NCBI GenBank assembly: GCA_951230915.1
Contig: OX579635.1
Location: 44,764,001-44,828,000 of the forward strand
Reading direction: 5' to 3'
Length of the DNA stretch: 64,000 bases
Source of the DNA: Antitrichia curtipendula
Taxonomy: Eukaryota; Streptophyta; Bryopsida; Hypnales; Leucodontaceae
This document shows positions 23,550 to 33,857 of the stretch, in pieces (the first letter of the stretch is position 1; every line of letters begins with the position of its first letter). The translations under genes were made by a program, and so were the position numbers. The notes beneath the pieces are model-generated. The model saw only the letters and a program-made list of their open reading frames with translations. It was not told the origin of the DNA and searched no databases.

Positions 23550-24196
23550 GGTGTCATTACCTTGTTGTGGTCGATTGAACACAGTGCATGAACTCATTTA
23601 TTTCAATGCATTTACTCACTGTTTTCCATCCTTTTTGTATCATAGAATTTCTGAAAAGTAACCATCGATGTGGTCTCTCTCACAGTGGATACTGTAGCCC
23701 ACCATTTTCGGTGATTTCAGTACAGTTATTTTCCACTATAATAATTCCCAGGTGCAAATGGACGAAAGCCATTTTTTCAAGTGGACAAAAATGTATTTTT
23801 TGTAGATGTGAATTTGTCCACGTGGAAGGTGAGTACAGTACACCATACCCAGCCAGTTGTATTCATGGCCAGTACCAATGCACCCACAGATATGTGAAGA
23901 ATGCATGGTTTCAGAGTACGTGAACTGCACTATATTTTAAATTTTAAATGACTTTGTACAATATTCTTCATGTGAGGACTGAGGAGGATGGAGTAGGACA
24001 GTACAAGCACTGGCTGTTGTCTAAGTAGACTGTCTTCTAGATGCCGTCCGTCAACTGTAGACTTCCAGATCATCTCCGTCCGGATGGTTTCATACAATGT
24101 ACCGTATCTTTTAGATTGCAGAACTCATGTTCCAGCCAGACCATGTCTTGGTACGGTAGGAGTTATATGAGAGCCACCGGCATTGTCGACCACTTA
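23550..24196. other. Spacer between MITEs, no gene recognised
   Basis: Plus- and minus-strand frames of about 64-111 codons overlap each other (23588-23930) without motifs. From about 24184 the sequence belongs to dispersed repeat R3. Confidence 0.4.
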
Positions 24197-24840
24197 AGGT
24201 GGGTACACCCTAAACCGCCACTTTTTCTACTGAGCCTAGTTACTACTATTAGACTCGTCAAATTTTCGTATTGGCAAGTGAAAGGAGGTCCCAACGCACC
24301 AGAGAACGTGGCATTTGGACACCGTATGCAAAAGTTATTAAGGATCAAAGTTTGTTTCTGAAAGCACTCCATCCAAATAGGTACATAACTGATTTTGAAA
24401 ATGTACACAACCTGTAGATGGCACTTTAAGGTCAGGTGCCATTTTGGGGGTGCCCACCTTAAGTGATCTGTGCATGTTTTGGAGCAGTATAAGGCATGTA
24501 AATTTTCTACCATGTAGGAAGATAGAAATCAAGGGGATTGCAATTGTTTATGTAATTTTATGCCTTGAATTGAAACTACTATGAATTTCGGAAGCCGACA
24601 GCTGGTCCCAAACCTATAGCTGACATGTAGAGTCTTCCAATGCCAATCATTCAAGAACTTTTTTCTGCTCACTACTCTAGGACATGTGTCATGACTCGAT
24701 TAGTCTTAACTTTGAAAAGGAGAATAAACACATTCAAAGTTTGGGTTGAAAATTTATTGCAGCCTTGGTTGGAAATAGTACACCCTACAGATTGGGGATG
24801 GATCCTTGGTCAACAATGGGTGGTTCTACCATATATGTGA
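24184..24840 (+). repeat. Dispersed repeat R3, copy 1 (interrupted by a MITE)
   Basis: GTCGACCAC at 24185, then TTAAGTGATCTGTGCATGTTTT from about 24460 and the following 350 bases match 51867-52275 by eye (TTTTATGCCTTGAATTGAAA, CCTTGGTTGGAAATAGT). The MITE at 24197-24459 sits between the two parts. No coding function is seen. Confidence 0.72.
24197..24459. mobile_element. TA-flanked foldback MITE inside repeat R3
   Basis: The left end AGGTGGGTACACCC and the reverse-complemented right end AGGTGGGCACCCCC form the inverted repeat. Flanks read CACTTA / TAAGTG. The related locus at 51.87 kb has ACCATTTAAGCAATT without the insert, an empty site. TA duplication fits the neighbouring family; TTAA would fit the same junctions. 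Confidence 0.8.
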
Positions 24841-26186
24841 ATGGACCCCATAGATCTTGCAGAACGGGTAATTCGTCTAGTTTTATATAGTTAAAAAATT
24901 TTATTAACAAATTAAACTAAGATGGATTCCTCCTTATTCCAGGGGACTTGGTGAGGAGAGGCACCTAAAGAAAGGCATGGTAAGTTATCTCTTGCTTCAA
25001 TTCTCCTTGTTTTCATATAAACTAAGGTAAATTTGTCTATGACAAGCAAACCATCTACAATATGCACTTAGGAAATGATCCATTAAAGTATTACATCAAT
25101 CTTTGGCAGAATTTTTTAATAAATGAGGATAGGACTTCATTAGGTTCGTTAGTGGCCAAAATCAATGTCTTAGGTGATGGTAAGAGCTTTGCCACCTATT
25201 CCTTCACATAGGGCTAGGGAAATGGGGTGGCTTGAGCCCTACAACTCCCAAGCTGCTTCCATGACATTCCATCCTCCACTCATCCTCGCCCTCTTGAATA
25301 TGTATGTCAAAACAAGTCAATCTCGTGCATTGATGACTTGGTAAAATCAAGAGTCAACCAACATGCCAATTGATTAAAAAAATGTAGGAAATGATCCACA
25401 AACCCACAAACTAACAAGATGAAGCATAAGCCAACAAGCATAGTAGGGATGCTCTTGTAGTGTTTGGAGAGACGATTTTACCGTGATTGGGCTCCTTCCA
25501 TCCTTGTCCGGGTCTGTGGTGGACCACTTGTTCCTCGCTAGCCAAGCCCAAGCCGTCAGGGAGCTTCCCCATGAATGAGTGGCCATGCTTTAATGGATCT
25601 ATTAGTGATTGCTTTAGGAACTTACTTCTACCTTTTCAATGTAAATTCAGCAAAGGAAGTGATTTTTTAAATTCCTTCATGTTGTGGCCATGTTAGGAAA
25701 TTTTATAGCTATGTTAGGAAATATTGTGACCGTTTTAGGTGGTAGGATGGCCATCATGCACACACTTTTTGTTGATGTGGGGTAGTCTACAGACTCTTTT
25801 GGGCCAATTGTACTTTGTCCAAATAAATAAATTTCAATTGCTCTCTTTATTTCTCAAAATTGTCTTTGAATGAAAAAAATCTGAATTTTTTTGCCAATTG
25901 TAATAAAGCAAAACACTCATTCTACTTGTCATAGGCAGGTTTATCTCATATAATAAGAAGCTATGCAATTGAAGAGAAGTTCTTGTGTTCCTTATACATT
26001 TATTAAAAGGAAAAGCTACATTAGAGTTAATTGTAAAGTGTGTGTGCAACAAGGGAAAGTGTGTGCAACAGAGAAGTACGAATAAGAGTGTGAGAAAAAT
26101 ACAAGATGAAACTTCTTGAAGCACTAAAACTAGGTTTGATGGAATTTGGTGTTGTGTTTCTTTTGTACTATTCTTAATTAAGCCTT
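24841..26186. other. Intergenic DNA, no gene recognised
   Basis: A terminus-like CTAAGGTAAATTTGTCTATG at 25022 resembles the left end of the 39.18-kb element, but no matching right end at a plausible distance was found. Otherwise no structure is seen. Confidence 0.4.
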
Positions 26187-26297
26187 AGTATTTTTAGTAA
26201 ATTTTACTAAAAATCTCCTAAGAAGGTCATTACTTATAATCTTATCTCTAGGACTATACTTTAAAATTCACTTAAAATACCGCTTTCTCTTGTAGTG
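26187..26297. mobile_element. Half copy of the 48.1-kb CACTA-type MITE
   Basis: The right half (AAGGTCATTACTTATAATCT, CTCTAGGACTATACTTTAAA, TTTCTCTTGTAGTG) matches the right arm of the element at 48110-48331. The left arm is missing beyond the central AGTAAATTTTACT palindrome, so the copy cannot fold into the full hairpin. Confidence 0.75.
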
Positions 26298-26411
26298 TAT
26301 ATACACTAAATAAAGTCCTATACAATCTTCATTATGAATTGAAATATGATGTTATATTTATATACAATATATATTCAATAGTGTAAAGTTGTACTTAAAT
26401 ATAATAAAATA

Positions 26412-26640
26412 AAGTAGACAAGCCTATTACCACCCTGATTTGGAATTTGAATATCTTAGGGACAATTCTAAGAGGGGCACATTTTTTCAGAGGTGTGCAC
26501 TTGTTCCATGGATCAAATCCAAGTGGAAGTATTATTTTTTTTATTAAAATTATAATTTATGTGAATTTTCAAAGTGGTCAGCCCTAAAATTACAAAACTG
26601 CCCATATGGTAGAGTCATAAACAGCCCATAACAACTCTTT
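26412..26640. repeat. Dispersed repeat R5, copy 1
   Basis: The segment from CTATTACCACCCTGATTTGG to ACTGCCCATATGGTAGAGTC is, inverted, similar to 63186-63389 (CAAATCAGGGTGGTAATAGG). Ends are not defined. Confidence 0.65.
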
Positions 26641-27466
26641 CATGTATTTATTGGCATTTAACTTTCCACCAATTAAGCATTGACACAATACCCGTTTTAG
26701 CATTAATTTACTAAAATTGTCAAAATCTTGAAGGGATGTGCATATTTTGGAGGCAAATTTGGGTGAAGCAGTGAATGGTATTGGTCTGGTCTACCTTAGT
26801 CAATATGAAGTATCAACATCCAAAATGTAGATATTGAAACATAAATACTTACTATAAAGAGCCTTTAGGACCTTCAAGGCTTTAATGTGTTATTGTAATC
26901 CTACAACCAAAGGTTAAAATAGCATTAAAATACATAAATTTCTTTTTGTCAACATCAAGAATTGATATCCAAAATAACATGATTAAATTATATATTGGAT
27001 ATTTAAAAAAGATTCAATCAAGGACTTTGCTTTATTTCACTTAGAAAAGGAAAAAAAATTGCCAAGTAGGGCAAGACCATTGAGCACTACTAGCCAAGAG
27101 CAGTTTCCTAAACAACTAAAGGAACTTTCATTTGTACGGAAAAAAATGTGATTAAAATAAAACCAAAAATCCAATTGCTCATATAATGCGATGAAGTGGA
27201 CAACTCAAGAATCCATATCTTAAGTTAGTCTGTTTGTTTTGTTTGTTACATTGAGATCTCATGGATTGTGCATCCCTCAGGTGCGCTATTGGTATCTTCA
27301 AGAAAGCCCTTAGTGAGGGAGGGTGCATAGGTTGCGCTTTGTGGCATTTAGACTTACGGTCTGGAAGATATTGAATTTTGCAATTTCATGAATTAAAAAA
27401 TTAGAAAATTACTTTTATTAATTATTTTGGTTGTGGCAACTATATAGGGCACAATAGTGTTCATAA
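26641..27466. other. Intergenic DNA, nothing recognised
   Basis: AT-rich and without long frames. TCTACCTTAGTC near 26793 resembles a right terminus of the TA-flanked family, but no clear left partner is paired with it. Confidence 0.4.
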
Positions 27467-27468
27467 TA

Positions 27469-27796
27469 AGGTAGAAGGCTCGAGAATAGTTTGGGCATTA
27501 AGAACCGCCCACCTATAAAACGTACACGATTTGTACATGCTGTTTTTTCATAGCCTTCACTGATGTACAAACAATGTACATTTCAGGGGTGGACGATTTT
27601 AGAGAGCCCTATGGCAGTTCAACTTCAAAATTTCATAACTAATTTCAAAAAGCTCCAAAAAATATGAAACGACCTAGGTTAGATGTCAAATCCACTTCTC
27701 TTTCAAGGAAAATTTACTGAAAAATATTTCAAGAAGCTTCGCCTTCCCAAAATTCAGTTTCAGCTCTTAGGTGGGCGATTTCTGGACCTGTTACCT
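27469..27796. mobile_element. TA-flanked foldback MITE, subfamily 1, copy B
   Basis: It has the same 328-bp length as copy A. The left end AGGTAGAAGGCTCGAG and the right end (inverted AGGTAACAGG) are flanked by TA at 27467-27468 and 27797-27798. Copies A and B differ at few positions, so they moved or were amplified fairly recently. Confidence 0.86.
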
Positions 27797-28022
27797 TATA
27801 CGTGCAGCACCAGACACATAGCTATTGGCACCCCAGAATGTTTTGCATGCTTTTTCAGTTTTCAAGTGGCAATTCTGTGATCAGATTTGGGGTTCCTGCA
27901 GCGCACAACTGGGCACTGTGACACAAATTGCACAGATTCCAATCACATTTGCATCCCTCGTGGCAACTTGAAGGAAGTGAGAGCCTTAGTAAATGTTGGA
28001 CAGCGGACAAATATACACATTA

Positions 28023-28432
28023 AGGTAGGGTGCTCTTAAAGCGACCATTTAAGGGTTGGTCCGCCTTTTTCACAGGCTTCAGTGGGCAGAATTATTTTTA
28101 GATCGTTTTTCAGAGAAAGAAAAAAAGATGTGGAACCTAATACAAGTGGTTTTGTATTTTCCTAAGCATTTTTGAATTACTTATAAATTTTCAAAGATTT
28201 GGGGCATAGGCACCTATTTGTGAACATAGGTCTTCCAAAATCTGTCCACTTGCAACTTGTAAAGAGAGGAGTGGAAATCAAAGACAATGATTGGCTCTTG
28301 CAATAGAAAAATATTTTTCCCTCCATGCATTCAATTGCTAAACTAGTCCATTTAAGGATCAACCCATCTCCATTCTCCACCTAAAAATAGGGGCGGTTTG
28401 AAGAAAATGGATGCTTTTAGAGCACACTACCT
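28023..28432. mobile_element. TA-flanked foldback MITE, subfamily 2, copy B
   Basis: The left end AGGTAGGGTGCTCTTAAAGC and the reverse-complemented right end AGGTAGTGTGCTCTAAAAGC give a 20-bp inverted repeat with two mismatches. TA borders lie at 28021-28022 and 28433-28434. This is the best-preserved copy of the subfamily. Confidence 0.88.
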
Positions 28433-28434
28433 TA

Positions 28435-31400
28435 GAACGTAATTGGGAAGAGGTCCATAATGCGTATGAACTACATTTACCCATGCTGCTGTGTGGAATG
28501 ACTCTACCCGTGCACGTGCAATGCCTATACATCCTATACATCAAAACCACTCCATTCCAAGAACATACATTGCAATTCATTGAATTCACGTACTATAACG
28601 ACCACTTCCCTTCAAACATGACCCAATTTAACTCCTAATAAAGGAAATGGAAAACCAATGGAGTACAATCACCTCAAAATGTACGGAAACTTATATTTGA
28701 CCCCCCCAAAATGATTGTATTAGATATCCTCGTGATGTATGAATAGTTGTGCCATGGATCGATGCAAATTATCCAATAGGGAAGGGGGATTGGGGTTGTG
28801 AGATGTATTTTGTAGCCCATTATATGGGTCTGTATTTGTATTTTGGGTCAAATATTGTATAATTCGCTAAAGCATGTCAAATTAGGTAGAGGTACATTCA
28901 AATATATATCAAGACATGACTGCATACATAGGTCAAGGTTGCGATACTTCCAAAACATGACTGGTCTAGTCTATATTCATTTTTAAATTGTTACCTCCTA
29001 ACCACTTCCATCCCTAAATCCACTTATAGTCCACATATCTATTGAAAGAATAAATGTCATTCTTCAAGGAATGAAATGCAAGTCAAAGGAGATGGATGGC
29101 ACACTTGGGAAATAAAGGTCACTTTCGATTGCGAAAAGGTCATTGCTCCCATACACAATCAATACACACTTGTATGCACATTCCATTCTCCTTGTATGAA
29201 CCAAGTGTATAGTGTTTTCAAATCTAATTTTGTATAAATAATTTATTGTATTTTTATGCAATATTCATACAAAATAATGTGAAATTGCACTATTTTTGTT
29301 TGTTTCATGAGTACAACCACTTTATGCAACATTTTCATTGACGCCTCTTTTTATGTTCATAAAAAGAAGTCAAGTCAATTGAAACTTTTTTGGATCTTCA
29401 AAAACTTTGTTGCATCCTAAAATGAAAATTATACACTATAATGACAAATATTTTTAACATCCTTTAAGTATTAAGCAAAACCAATTTCCTCTCTCTTGTC
29501 TTAAACACTAACTTACATGAATGGAATACAACTCCCTCATAGAACAAAGAATAGGGACTAGAGGCAACACCCATACTAAAACAATCAATATTCCACTAAA
29601 CATGTTTCATATTTCTAAAATAACTATTCAAAAGACCCTCACAACTATCAATAACATAGCCATCAAATATGTTGTTGTCATGTAAATAAAGATCGTAATG
29701 CACAAGTACATAACAAATCAAGTGACATAAACCTACATCAAATATGAAAGCAAAATCTAAATAAGAATATATAAAAACGACACTCTCAGGGAATAAATAC
29801 AAGATTTGAACACACACAAGGTGAACTATCTCTCATACTACAAAAGAAGAATCCAAGAGTGCAAATGCAAGAGAAAATGAAGTTTTACTCAAAGACAAAC
29901 ACCATAGCCAAGCAAACACTAATAACAAATTATTTCTTAGAAAACACCAACAAGACTAGACTTGGCAAGAATGTCAAATCAAGGGAGCCTCAAAGCCTAA
30001 ATATCCCAAACCTTAGTCAACAAAAATAAAGAAGTTAACTTTTCAACATGAACAAAGAACTAACTTTTATATTGGATTTTGAAATGACTAAGGATTTCTA
30101 GTTGACAAGCACAAAGTAAAGGGAAACCTTCCAACTAATACCTCAAATCCTAAGTAGCCCTAAATCAAGTGCGATCCAGTGTGAAGTCTTAAATAGCTTG
30201 AAATAAGACTAAACAACATAAAATAATGTAGTTTAGGAGACTACAACCATTTGATGTGGTACCACATTTGGTGCTATTTCACGCGATAGCCTATATACTC
30301 TTTTGCAAAAGAAGAACATAAAACAATCAGCTTGTCCCAATTCTACCAGACCCACCACATCTAAGGAACCTACTTTGCTCAATAAATAATTTATAATCCA
30401 ACAATTATACTCCAACTGTTAACAAACCCCTCCACCTCTCTCTACATATTATTATATAGAGTTACTAATATGGATACTTCCTTTTAATCAAGGCACGTAG
30501 TGTTGGTGCTTCAATGTACTTTCAGATGCAAATGGGACTTGATATGAATAGGCCCTTAATTCATTCCAACTTGAAAACGGGTTGGAGTTTTGTCTTTGAG
30601 TATGTCTATTGTAGTAATCAACATGGAAAATTAATTTTTCCTAAAATCATCCAAAGAAGTCTATGAATATGATTCCCTTTATTCACCCTAAGAATCTAAA
30701 GTTTTTTTTTTGACAAAATAGACATTTAGAAAGATCTAAATATGAAATCTTAATTTCTATGAGATTTATTTTTCTTCCATCCCTACATGATCTAATTCAA
30801 AACCTTGCACAAAAACCATAAAGCACCAATTGATCACACTAGTCGCATCTTTAAAGAATAGATAAAAAGTTTCCTTTTCAACATTATAGATTATGGATGA
30901 TTAAAATGCTATTTCAATATTATAGATGATTAAAATGTTTGAAAAGAAGGTCTATAATGTATAGACTACAAATTTTACATTTATTTTGGAAAAACTCTTG
31001 GGATTTTCTCAAACCTTTGTACATTCCCCCATTTCGAATTAATTAAGTACGAAAGTGACTATCACATAGGGCAAACACTTCCATACAATAAGGTAACAAC
31101 ACCTAAAAATTGACTACTTAAAATAGATCACTATAGATCCTTGTCTAAAATCAATACTCCCACTACTCATGAAAGTTTAGGGTTGGTTTTTGAAACACCT
31201 ATTGTCAATACTTTGAAAATTCATAGTTAATTTATATGGTGTCCAAAAAATGCATTCAAAAAAGACACAAAATCCCTTTTTACTATTAACAAAACCTGCC
31301 ATCAAATCATTTTCAGTGTAACAATAGAAATTGCTTATTTGATTGGTTTTAGGTGTAGTTACCTTTAGAATGTAATAAGTTGCTCAGGTGAGGACTGTAA

Positions 31401-31435
31401 CAACAATCTCTAAGCATTGACCAGTTCCCAAGGAG
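28435..31435. other. Gene-free, AT-rich DNA
   Basis: Three kilobases with no frame resembling a protein, no tRNA and no clear repeat border. Short frames at 28359-29817 have AT-driven composition. Confidence 0.5.
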
Positions 31436-31460
31436 CCCCTCCGTAGGTTCGGGGTGGATA

Positions 31461-31648
31461 GACCCCCTCGCTTGGCCTTACCAGGGGTGCATGTAAAAAG
31501 AAAGCCCCCTATTTTGGGCCGTTCTAGGGTATATTCTTGACTTCATTTATAAAATTTGAGGTCTCTGATCGTAAATATGAATTCAAAATTTGCAAAAAAA
31601 ATCATGTGCAAAAAACAGGGTTTGCCTGCAGGGCCGAGCGAGGGGGTC
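31461..31648. repeat. GC-tipped 188-bp foldback
   Basis: GACCCCCTCGCTTGGCC at the left and GGCCGAGCGAGGGGGTC at the right are inverted copies (one mismatch). The element is flanked, a few bases out, by two direct copies of CCCTCCGTAGGT (about 31438 and 31653). The centre is AT-rich. It may be a MITE or a stem-forming relic of a larger element. Confidence 0.7.
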
Positions 31649-31664
31649 CGGCCCTCCGTAGGTA

Positions 31665-31935
31665 CTCTGACAATCGAGGATAAGCTTGGTCTCCTGTAGA
31701 GGTCCTATACCCCCGTGGGACCGCACCTATGACCGAGGGTTTTTAAATAGCCGAGGCCCTCTTGGTCTCACGTGAGCCTGTGACAACTGTCTCGATATCA
31801 TTGGAGGAGTGATTTTTTGTTTTGTTTTGTTTTGGGGAGGCAGTCTCCATGTACCGGGACAGAGAAAGTGGCGGGGCCCCCTTGGGAGGCCTGATAGAGT
31901 GATTTGATGATTGTCCATTCTTGGGCACTCAACCC
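31665..31935. other. GC-moderate segment, possibly retroelement-derived
   Basis: Two minus-strand frames overlap here without recognisable domains. The G+C content is above that of the flanks. It may belong with the foldback just upstream. Confidence 0.25.
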
Positions 31936-31937
31936 CT

Positions 31938-32365
31938 CCAATGCGGATAATATTGGGTCACACAAATAAAATATATAAACTTTTTAATCCATTCCAGTGA
32001 TGTAGAGTACATGATGGTGCATCACAATGGTTTTTTATTTGATTTTTGGGGATCAGTAGGATTGTCCCCGTAGCCTTCTATTCACACACTAAGGTAGACT
32101 AATTTATCTTACAACATTAGTAATGAAATTTAGTCTTAAACCACACTAATTGATGCGGATAATATGTTTTTTCTATTTATTTTAATCTTTCCATTCCAAT
32201 GATGTAGGGTAATAGGGTTCGTGACAATGGCTTCATTTGATTTTAGGGATGAGTAGGATTGATCCTATAACCTTCTATTTTCATAGCATGCTTCAATTGA
32301 CACTAGACTAATTTATTTTACTATACTATTAAATGAAATTTAATGTTAAGCATAGTACAATATCC
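31938..32365. repeat. ~213-bp tandem duplication
   Basis: Both units open GATGCGGATAATAT or close to it, and share TTTAATCYWTTCCARTGATGTAG, GAGTAGGATTG, AACCTTCTATT and ATTAGTAATGAAATTTA-like blocks. The units are diverged. Confidence 0.72.
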
Positions 32366-32763
32366 TTGCATAATGATACGGAAAATCCACTTTTGCCATT
32401 CAAAAGAATTTTGCACACTATAAAATATAATTGGTATTTTTTTTATTGTATTAAAAATATTCAATTCCTGCACAATCCCAATCAAGCATACCAACAAATT
32501 TGAATTTCAAAAAAGCAAAACACCATTTGTGGTGATTTTTTTAAATTTAATATTAGTCGTTTTACATGATAATTGATTGAAAAACATTGGCAAATTTTTT
32601 TCTTAATTCAGTTACATAGATATGTAAGAAACTTCTATATGCACATCTTTCTTATGAAAAAACACCCCATTTAGTAACAAAAAAATGATCTACAAAGAGT
32701 TTAATGTGAGGTTTTATATGAGTAAATTTTGTAAAATAGATATCTTCATGATTTAGAACCCTA
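32366..32763. other. AT-rich spacer, nothing recognised
   Basis: No frame or repeat border is recognisable before the next MITE. Confidence 0.4.
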
Positions 32764-33095
32764 AGGTAGAAGGTTCTAAAAGTGCATGGGCTCTAAAATC
32801 ATCCACCCTCTTTAAACATACACTAACATGAATACATGTTGCTTTTTCATAGCCTTTAGCAATGTACAAAGAGTGTACATTTTAGGAGGTGGGCAATTTT
32901 AGAGCCCTATGCCATTTCAACTTCAAAATTTCATAACTAATTTCACAAAGCGAAAAAAAACATGAAACGACTTGGGTTAGATGCCATTTCCACTTGTCTT
33001 TCAAGGAAGATTTACTCCAAGAATATTTCAAGAAGCTTCACCTCCCCCAAATTCAGTTTCAGCTCTTAAATGGGCGATTTATGGACCTCCTACTT
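32764..33095. mobile_element. TA-flanked foldback MITE, subfamily 1, copy C
   Basis: The left end AGGTAGAAGGTTCTAAAAG is well kept and preceded by TA. The right end is decayed (GGACCTCCTACTT followed by TG). The interior matches copies A and B. The plus-strand frame across it is an artefact. Confidence 0.8.
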
Positions 33096-33857
33096 TGCCC
33101 ACAATCTACCACTCCACTCCAGTCCCTCAAAACTTTGGGAGGCCAAAATCTCCTCAGAGAAATGACTCCAACCTCTTTTTGAGGTTGCTGGGGGGTCAGA
33201 ACCTGTTCATCTTGAGTTGTACGTCAAACCTGAAAGGCTAAAAGAACAGAATGGCAGACCAACCTCTGTCCAAACTAGCCTAGCATGTACAGTACAGCAC
33301 AACACTGTATATGAGTACCGTACTCTGAATCCCCATACAGATACCTCAAACTTGTAGTTGCAGAACGGAAAGAGCACACCCACCCAATGTTGCTGTAAAG
33401 TGAGCAGTTCACAAACAGATTCTCCATCAAGTAGGTGAATATCCTTTAATATTGAATGAGGACGAAGCAATGTACCGCAGTACCATTATACTCTTTTTAA
33501 ACTTTATAGACTTTTATAGGATGTGCATTCATCATCACATTCTGCGTCGATTCAATTGTGAACAGACTGACAACTACCCTATCTTACTTGGCCGTAGACA
33601 GGTACGAGAAACCTTACTCAAACGTCAACAATCTGTTGAGCAACTTGCTTCAGTTTCTCTAGACTCAGCAAGTATATATACACAATTTCAATTTGAGTGC
33701 CATTCGAATCACTACAGGATTCTCCTAGAGTTTTCTCTGCAGCCACAATCCCAGCTTGTACCCATGGTGGAACCCATCTCTGCAACTTGGAATTTGTTTC
33801 TAAAACAGTTTGTTGTGTAAGCAATTGTGGAAAGAGTCCAACATTAAGTTGGAATTT
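33096..33857. other. 3' flank of the transporter gene
   Basis: This stretch probably includes the 3' UTR of the minus-strand transporter gene. Plus-strand frames (33452-33820, 33697-34002) overlap its last exon or flank and look like shadows. Confidence 0.45.

Noticed and set aside
24195..24462. piggyBac-type MITE (TTAA target)
   Set aside because: The junctions read CACTTAA and TTAAGTG, which fits TTAA, but sister elements with the same tip (28023, 39184) show only TA, so TA is preferred.
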